From: an uncultured Collinsella sp.
Lineage (GTDB): Bacteria; Actinomycetota; Coriobacteriia; Coriobacteriales; Coriobacteriaceae
Reading direction: 5' to 3'
DNA length: 64,000 bases
Assembly (NCBI GenBank): GCA_900542325.1
Contig: UQMY01000001.1
Location: forward strand, 1 to 64,000
A program made the position numbers and the translations under genes. A model generated the notes under the pieces. The model made no database searches and was not told the DNA's origin. It worked only from the letters and a program-made list of their open reading frames with translations. Below, piece by piece: positions 59,801-64,000 of this stretch (position 1 is its first letter; every line of letters starts with the position of its first letter).

Positions 59801-61828
59801 ATGGAACAAAAGGCCAAGGAGGCAGCTTCTCACGCTGCGATTCCTGTGAGCATCTCGGCGATGCTCGTCACGCTGGGCGTGGTGTACGGCGATATCGGCA
59901 CCAGCCCCATGTATGTAACCAAGGCGCTCGTTGCCGGCAACGGCGGCATCGGAAGCGTCACGCAGGAGTTCGTGCTCGGCGCGCTCTCCCTTGTTGTGTG
60001 GACGGTCACGCTGCTGACGACCGTCAAGTACGTGCTGATCTCGCTGCGCGCCGACAACCACGGCGAGGGCGGTATCTTTGCCCTGTACAGCCTGGTCAAG
60101 CGTTGCGGCAAGTGGCTCATCATCCCCGCCATGCTGGGTGGCGCGGCACTGCTCGCCGACGGCATCCTGACGCCTGCCGTTACCGTGACCACTGCCATCG
60201 AGGGCCTGCGCACCATCCCGGCGGTCCACGCCGTGCTCGGTGACGACCAGGGTCGCGTTGTCGCGATCACGCTTGCCATTATCATTGCGCTCTTCTTGGT
60301 GCAGCGCATCGGCACGGCCAAGATCGGTCACGCCTTTGGCCCCATCATGACGCTGTGGTTTTTGTTCCTGGGCGGTACGGGCCTGTTCTTTGTCTTCCAG
60401 CATCCCGCGGTGCTGCTGTGCCTCAACCCGCTGCGCGGCATCGGCTTTCTGCTGAGCCCCAACAACCATGCGGGCATCATGATCCTAGGCAGCTGCTTCC
60501 TCGCCACCACCGGTGCCGAGGCGCTCTATTCCGACATGGGCCATGTGGGCCGCGGCAACATCTACGCCACCTGGCCGTTCGTTAAGTGCTGCCTGCTGCT
60601 GTCCTACATGGGTCAGGGCGCGTGGCTTATCAACAACGCTGCCAACCCCGAGCTCATGGGCATCGCCGACCTCAACCCCTTCTACCAGATGCTCACCCCG
60701 AGCCTGCGTCCCTTTGCCGTCGGCCTTTCCACCATCGCCGCCATCATTGCCTCGCAGGCGCTCATCACCGGCGCATTCTCGCTGGTGTCCGAGGCCAGCC
60801 GCCTGGACCTCATGCCTCATATGCAGGTCTTCTATCCTGCCGAGACCAAGGGTCAGCTCTACATCCCCATGGTCAACAACGTCATGCTCGTGGGCTGCGT
60901 TATCGTGGTGCTGCTGTTCCAGAACTCGGCGCACATGGAGGCTGCGTACGGCTTGGCTATTACCCTGACCATGATGTGCACGACGCTGCTGCTCTTCTTC
61001 TATCTGCACGTGGAGCGCAAGCTCAAGGTTGCGCCGTGGATCTTTGCCGTCTTCTTCCTCATGCTCGAGGGCTTCTTCTTTGTGAGCTCGCTCACCAAGT
61101 TCTTCCACGGCGGCTATTTCACCATCCTTATGGCCGCGCTCATCATGAGCATTATGGTGTGCTGGTACAACGGCACGGCGGTCGAGCAGCGCCAGTTTAC
61201 GCTGCTGCCGCTGCGCAGCTACCTGCCGCAGCTCAAGCGCCTGCGCGACGACGACCGCTACGAGCTCATGAGCGACAATATCGTGTACCTGACCAAGGAC
61301 ACCAACACCGACTATATCGACCGCGATATCGTCTACTCCATCCTGGATAAGCACCCCAAGCGCGCTCGCGCCTGGTGGTTCGTGAATGTCGAGACCATGG
61401 ACGAGCCGCATACCTTTGCCTACTCGGTCGAGACGTTCGGCACCGACTACGTGTTCCGCGTGCATCTGTACCTGGGCTACAAGATCAACCAGCGCGTTAA
61501 CGCCTATCTGCGCCAGGTTGTTCAGGATCTGGCAGCCAGCGGCGAGCTGCCGCCGCAGACGCATGACTACTCGGTCTACAAGGATCCGGGCAACATCGGT
61601 ACGTTCAAGTTCGTTATGATCCGCAAGCTTCTGGCGCCCGAAAGCGACGTGGAGCCGAGCGAGCGTACGGCCATTACGCTCAAGTACATCATCCGCCGCG
61701 CCGCTGGCACGCCTGCGCGCTGGTACGGCCTGGAGAACTCCAACGTGAACTTTGAGTACGTGCCGCTGTTCACCAAGTTTAAGGCCGTGAGCAAGATGCA
61801 GCGTCTGGCTCCCAACGAGCGCCCGTAA
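59801..61828 (+). CDS. kup: Kup-type potassium uptake protein
   Basis: A 675-residue KUP/HAK/KT potassium transporter. About twelve helices occupy residues 20-460, starting LGVVYGDIGTSPMYVTKAL (GDIGTSP signature), with EGGIFALYSLV and GILTPAVTVTTAIEGL. A C-terminal cytoplasmic domain of about 200 residues follows. It brings in K+ with H+. ATG 59801 follows GGGAGGAAACC. A small membrane-protein gene and a KdpD-like sensor lie downstream, suggesting a K+ locus interrupted by an IS. No ydaO (c-di-AMP) riboswitch was recognised in the leader. Confidence 0.95.
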   Translation: MEQKAKEAASHAAIPVSISAMLVTLGVVYGDIGTSPMYVTKALVAGNGGIGSVTQEFVLGALSLVVWTVTLLTTVKYVLISLRADNHGEGGIFALYSLVKRCGKWLIIPAMLGGAALLADGILTPAVTVTTAIEGLRTIPAVHAVLGDDQGRVVAITLAIIIALFLVQRIGTAKIGHAFGPIMTLWFLFLGGTGLFFVFQHPAVLLCLNPLRGIGFLLSPNNHAGIMILGSCFLATTGAEALYSDMGHVGRGNIYATWPFVKCCLLLSYMGQGAWLINNAANPELMGIADLNPFYQMLTPSLRPFAVGLSTIAAIIASQALITGAFSLVSEASRLDLMPHMQVFYPAETKGQLYIPMVNNVMLVGCVIVVLLFQNSAHMEAAYGLAITLTMMCTTLLLFFYLHVERKLKVAPWIFAVFFLMLEGFFFVSSLTKFFHGGYFTILMAALIMSIMVCWYNGTAVEQRQFTLLPLRSYLPQLKRLRDDDRYELMSDNIVYLTKDTNTDYIDRDIVYSILDKHPKRARAWWFVNVETMDEPHTFAYSVETFGTDYVFRVHLYLGYKINQRVNAYLRQVVQDLAASGELPPQTHDYSVYKDPGNIGTFKFVMIRKLLAPESDVEPSERTAITLKYIIRRAAGTPARWYGLENSNVNFEYVPLFTKFKAVSKMQRLAPNERP

Positions 61829-61897
61829 TCGACACCTGAGATTTGACTGTGAACGGGCAGGTTTGCAATGACGGGAAATGAGTCTGGGGAGAAAACC

Positions 61898-62092
61898 ATG
61901 GACGCTAAGACGCTTGACGGTCGCGATCTTGCGGCCGAGCTGGTGCGCGAGGCACGCGTCGACGCCGCCGAAGATCGGTTCTTTACGAATCGGGCCAACA
62001 TGGACATGGCCGATCGTGTGATTTCGGTCGTGGCGCTGGTGTTTGTCGCGGCGTGCGTGTGCGCACTGCTCGCGCACGTGCTGTTTGTCTAG
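61898..62092 (+). CDS. Small single-pass membrane protein
   Basis: A 64-residue protein with a charged N-terminal half (LVREARVDAAEDRFFTNRAN) and one C-terminal helix (about 42-62, VISVVALVFVAACVCALLAH). ATG 61898 is preferred because CTGGGGAGAAAACC precedes it; ATG 61868 would add ten residues. It is 70 bases after kup and could be an accessory subunit, but nothing shows this. No family recognised. Confidence 0.6.
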   Translation: MDAKTLDGRDLAAELVREARVDAAEDRFFTNRANMDMADRVISVVALVFVAACVCALLAHVLFV

Positions 62093-62205
62093 CGACCGCA
62101 GGTTGCAAAGGCTATACACTTGGAACCACCACGAGGGGAAACCACCACAAAGGTGCCTGTGAACTGCCTCCCATTTCTTGGACATCGGGAAATGGGAGGT
62201 TTTCC

Positions 62206-62703
62206 ATGAGTATAGATCTCAGGTCGAAGCACGACCTGGAGTCCAGGAGGCGGGCCGTCGAGCTCTTCGACGCCGGCGTCGGCTGCAAGCCGGCGGCCGA
62301 GGCCCTGTCCGTCCCCCGCGAGACCGTGAGAGAATGGCAGTGGGTATACCGGGCGTTCGGAAGCGAGGCGCTGCTGTCCATGGACGGGAAACAATCCAGT
62401 TACACATTCGAGCAGAGGGTCGCCGCGGCGTCGGCCGTGGTCGACGACGGGATGGCGAAGGCCGACGCCATGGCCGAGTTCGGGATCAGGTCGAAATCCC
62501 CGCTGGAGCGCTGGTGCAGGCTCTACCGCGAGGGCGGCGCCGAGGCGCTGCGGCCCCGCCCGAAGGGCAGACCGAGGGGGTCGAGGTCGAAACCCCGGGC
62601 CCGCACCCGCGAGCAGGAGCTCGAGGAGCGCTGCCGCAGGCTCGAGGCTGAGGTCGCCTACCTAAAAAAATTGCGCGCCCTGGTCGAGCGGGACGGGCTC
62701 TGA
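62206..62703 (+). CDS. IS3-family transposase OrfA
   Basis: 165 residues with helix-turn-helix regions (RRAVELFDAGVGCKPAAEALSVPRETVREW; second, FEQRVAAASAVVDDGMAKADAMAEFGI) that bind the IS ends, a basic Arg/Pro segment, and a C-terminal leucine-zipper-like helix (EQELEERCRRLEAEVAYLKKL). ATG 62206 has GGGAGG upstream. At A7 (62664-62670) ribosomes may slip -1 to give the OrfAB transposase. Confidence 0.92.
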   Translation: MSIDLRSKHDLESRRRAVELFDAGVGCKPAAEALSVPRETVREWQWVYRAFGSEALLSMDGKQSSYTFEQRVAAASAVVDDGMAKADAMAEFGIRSKSPLERWCRLYREGGAEALRPRPKGRPRGSRSKPRARTREQELEERCRRLEAEVAYLKKLRALVERDGL

Positions 62704-62723
62704 CCAGGGCGGCGGCCGAGGCG

Positions 62724-63575
62724 GTGAGGGCGCTGCGCGCGGAGGGGCACTCCCTGCGCCACCTGCTGGAGTGCTCGGGGCTCAGGAGGTCGACCTACTA
62801 CTACGCGCTGGCGCACCCGCGGAGGCCGACCCGGCCCGAGCTGCGCGACGCCGCGGCCGAGATATTCTCGCGCACCGCCAACGGCTGCGGGCACCGGCAG
62901 ATAGCCATGTGCCTGCGCGCCGAGCTGGGCGCGGTCGTGGCCGACAAGACCGTGCTCAAGATGATGCGCGAGATGGGCATCCGGTGCGGGATACGCCGCC
63001 GGGGCTCCCGCCGCCGGTACAGCTCCTACAGGGGGCTCGTGGGGAGCACGTTCGAGAACGTCATCGCGAGGGACTTCGGCGCCGAGGGGCCGTGGCAGAA
63101 GCTCGGCACCGACGTCACCGAGTTCAAGGTGGCCGGCGCCAAGGCCTACTGGGCCCCGGTGCTCGACTTCTGCACGAAGGAGATCGTGGCGAGCGACATA
63201 TCGACCTCGCCGGACCTCGCCCAGCAGCACAGGATGCTCGACCGGCTCCTCGAGGCCCTGCCCGACGGGGCGGCGCCGACCATGCACTCGGACATGGGCT
63301 GGCAGTACCAGCACGAGTCCTACACCTCCAGGCTGGAGGGGGCGGGCATCACCCAGAGCATGTCGCGCAAGGGGAACTGCATCGACAACGCCGCCACCGA
63401 GCAGCTCTTCGGCCACGTGAAGGACGAGTTCTACCGCGGCAGGGAGTGGGGCAGCTTCGGGGACTTCAAGCGCGACCTGGAGGGGTACATAGTCCATTGG
63501 AACACGCGGCGCAGGCAGGTAAGATTGAAGGGCCTGACGCCGGAGGAGTTCCGGAACCGGGCCCTTGCGGCGTAG
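62724..63575 (+). CDS. IS3-family transposase OrfB (DDE integrase domain)
   Basis: 283 residues counted from GTG 62724, although the normal product is probably the OrfAB fusion made by -1 frameshift; the frame is open back to the slip site. An HTH_21-like part (LRALRAEGHSLRHLLECSGL) precedes the rve/DDE core: first Asp in GTDVTEFKV, second in MHSDMGWQY, Glu in NAATEQLFGHVKDEFY. The end, NTRRRQVRLKGLTPEEFRN, is typical of IS3/IS150. All catalytic residues are present. Confidence 0.92.
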   Translation: MRALRAEGHSLRHLLECSGLRRSTYYYALAHPRRPTRPELRDAAAEIFSRTANGCGHRQIAMCLRAELGAVVADKTVLKMMREMGIRCGIRRRGSRRRYSSYRGLVGSTFENVIARDFGAEGPWQKLGTDVTEFKVAGAKAYWAPVLDFCTKEIVASDISTSPDLAQQHRMLDRLLEALPDGAAPTMHSDMGWQYQHESYTSRLEGAGITQSMSRKGNCIDNAATEQLFGHVKDEFYRGREWGSFGDFKRDLEGYIVHWNTRRRQVRLKGLTPEEFRNRALAA

Positions 63576-63662
63576 TCGCTATTTATTCAGTCCAAGTTTC
63601 GGGGCGCAGTTCACTGTCCCCTTTGTGGTGGTTTTTGTTTTTGAGAGAGGGGCGGGGCGCTG

Positions 63663-64000
63663 ATGGACGTCCATGCGGACGGCGATATTGCCGAGAACTT
63701 TTGGTGGCGGCGTACAACGCTGACGCGTCGCGGCCCTCTGTATGACGCCTGCGTATCGGCGGGACTGCTGGTCGCGGCGACGGTTGTGAGCGCGCTGCTC
63801 GACCATCCGGGTCTCGCGCCGAGCATCATGATCGTCTATGTGTTCGCCGTGCAGCTGTGCGCATTCTTTACCTGGAGTCGCCTGTATTGCTTGCTGAGCT
63901 CGGCTGCCGCCGTGGCGCTCTACAACTTCTTGTTTGTCGACCCGCGCTGCTCGCTGTCGTTTATCGACCGCGTCTATCCCGGCATGTTCTTCATTATGTT
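63663..64000 (+). CDS. KdpD-like sensor (DUF4118 membrane domain), partial
   Basis: An open frame from ATG 63663 (ribosome site GAGAGGGGCGGGGC) runs off the window after about 112 residues. It begins with a short polar part and continues as closely spaced transmembrane helices (LLVAATVVSALLDH; IMIVYVFAVQLCAFFTW; LLSSAAAVALYNFLFVDPRCSLSFID). The YNFLFVDPR stretch resembles the YNFFFTPPR element of the DUF4118 domain in KdpD sensor kinases. The N-terminal KdpD/Usp domains are missing, so this is a short KdpD-like kinase at most. With kup upstream, a role in K+ sensing is reasonable. The kinase domains lie outside the window. Confidence 0.75.
   Translation, partial: MDVHADGDIAENFWWRRTTLTRRGPLYDACVSAGLLVAATVVSALLDHPGLAPSIMIVYVFAVQLCAFFTWSRLYCLLSSAAAVALYNFLFVDPRCSLSFIDRVYPGMFFIM

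Larger units (their letters stand above)
62160..63613 (+). mobile_element. IS3-family insertion sequence, intact
   Basis: 1454 bp. Ends TGAACTGC (62160-62167) and GCAGTTCA (63606-63613) begin roughly 25-bp imperfect inverted repeats, both also holding CTTGGAC further in. A 3-bp direct repeat CTG flanks it (62157-62159 and 63614-63616), as expected for IS3 transposition. It carries orfA and orfB in -1 phase with an A7 slippery site at 62664-62670. Intact ends and frames point to recent movement. IS150-like group is my guess. Confidence 0.92.
62141..63632. repeat. CTGTCCCC palindromic element split by the IS
   Basis: The left part ACCACCACAAAGGTGCCTG (62141-62159) and right part CTGTCCCCTTTGTGGTGGT (63614-63632) rejoin, after removing the IS and one CTG, to a copy of the intact element at 31405-31439. 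A second partial repeat AACCACCACGAGGGGAA lies at 62124-62140. Confidence 0.88.

Overview
The window reads as chromosomal DNA of a GC-rich gut actinobacterium of class Coriobacteriia, most likely Collinsella. That placement is from recollection of the family and was not tested by a search. The clues are high-GC codon use, strong GGAGG-type ribosome sites, a sortase substrate with an LANTGD signal, Hsp20, split transketolase genes with PTS components, an LTA-synthase-like sulfatase, and dense palindromic repeats between genes. No prophage, CRISPR array or rRNA operon is visible. One intact IS3-family insertion sequence lies near the right end.

Layout. 1-9.0 kb: a membrane-anchored small protein, Hsp20, a YycJ-like hydrolase, then tilS-hpt-ftsH, an aminotransferase and a PHP-domain phosphoesterase. 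9.0-16 kb: an RlmD-like rRNA methyltransferase, a polar amino-acid ABC importer (binding protein, permease, ATPase) and an EF-G paralogue. 16-24.6 kb: a secreted nuclease-like protein, a LacI regulator and a divergent sugar operon (fructose-type EIIBC, GatZ/KbaZ-like protein, Fsa-type transaldolase, two transketolase subunits, EIIA). 24.6-30 kb: an AlbA_2/Schlafen-type regulator behind an array of ten short operators, LarE, a HAD phosphatase and a DUF4143-type ATPase. 30-38.3 kb: a second LacI regulator, glmS, a GntR regulator, a YeiH-like exporter, a Fis-type regulator with a decayed AAA+ site, and a nitroreductase. 38.5-46.3 kb: MarR with a heterodimeric ABC exporter, serine acetyltransferase, DedA and ilvE. 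46.5-51.4 kb: LemA, TetR, tRNA-Ser(UGA), a tadA-glycerate kinase fusion, SRP RNA and a sortase-anchored coiled-coil protein. 51.5-64 kb: a second heterodimeric ABC exporter, a flavodoxin, an LTA-synthase-like protein, a nitroreductase, Kup, a small membrane protein, the IS, and the start of a KdpD-like sensor that runs off the window.

The strongest unexplained signal is between the genes. Three elements (10.6, 46.3 and 56.1 kb) share a core architecture inside long, nearly perfect inverted arms whose sequence differs completely from copy to copy. The 10.6 and 56.1 kb cores are almost identical, and their differences in an inner hairpin are compensatory. A second class of at least a dozen palindromes carries a GTCCC or CTGTCCC core. 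One of these was split by the IS, leaving a 3-bp target duplication and a reconstructable empty site. A third set of GCGTAC-NNAA-GTACGC hairpins punctuates the amino-acid ABC operon. These look like structured, probably trans-mobilised REP/BIME-like elements or structured RNAs. Other notable items are the operator array in front of the AlbA_2 gene, the TadA-glycerate kinase fusion beside the SRP RNA, and the self-contained PTS-aldolase-transketolase module.
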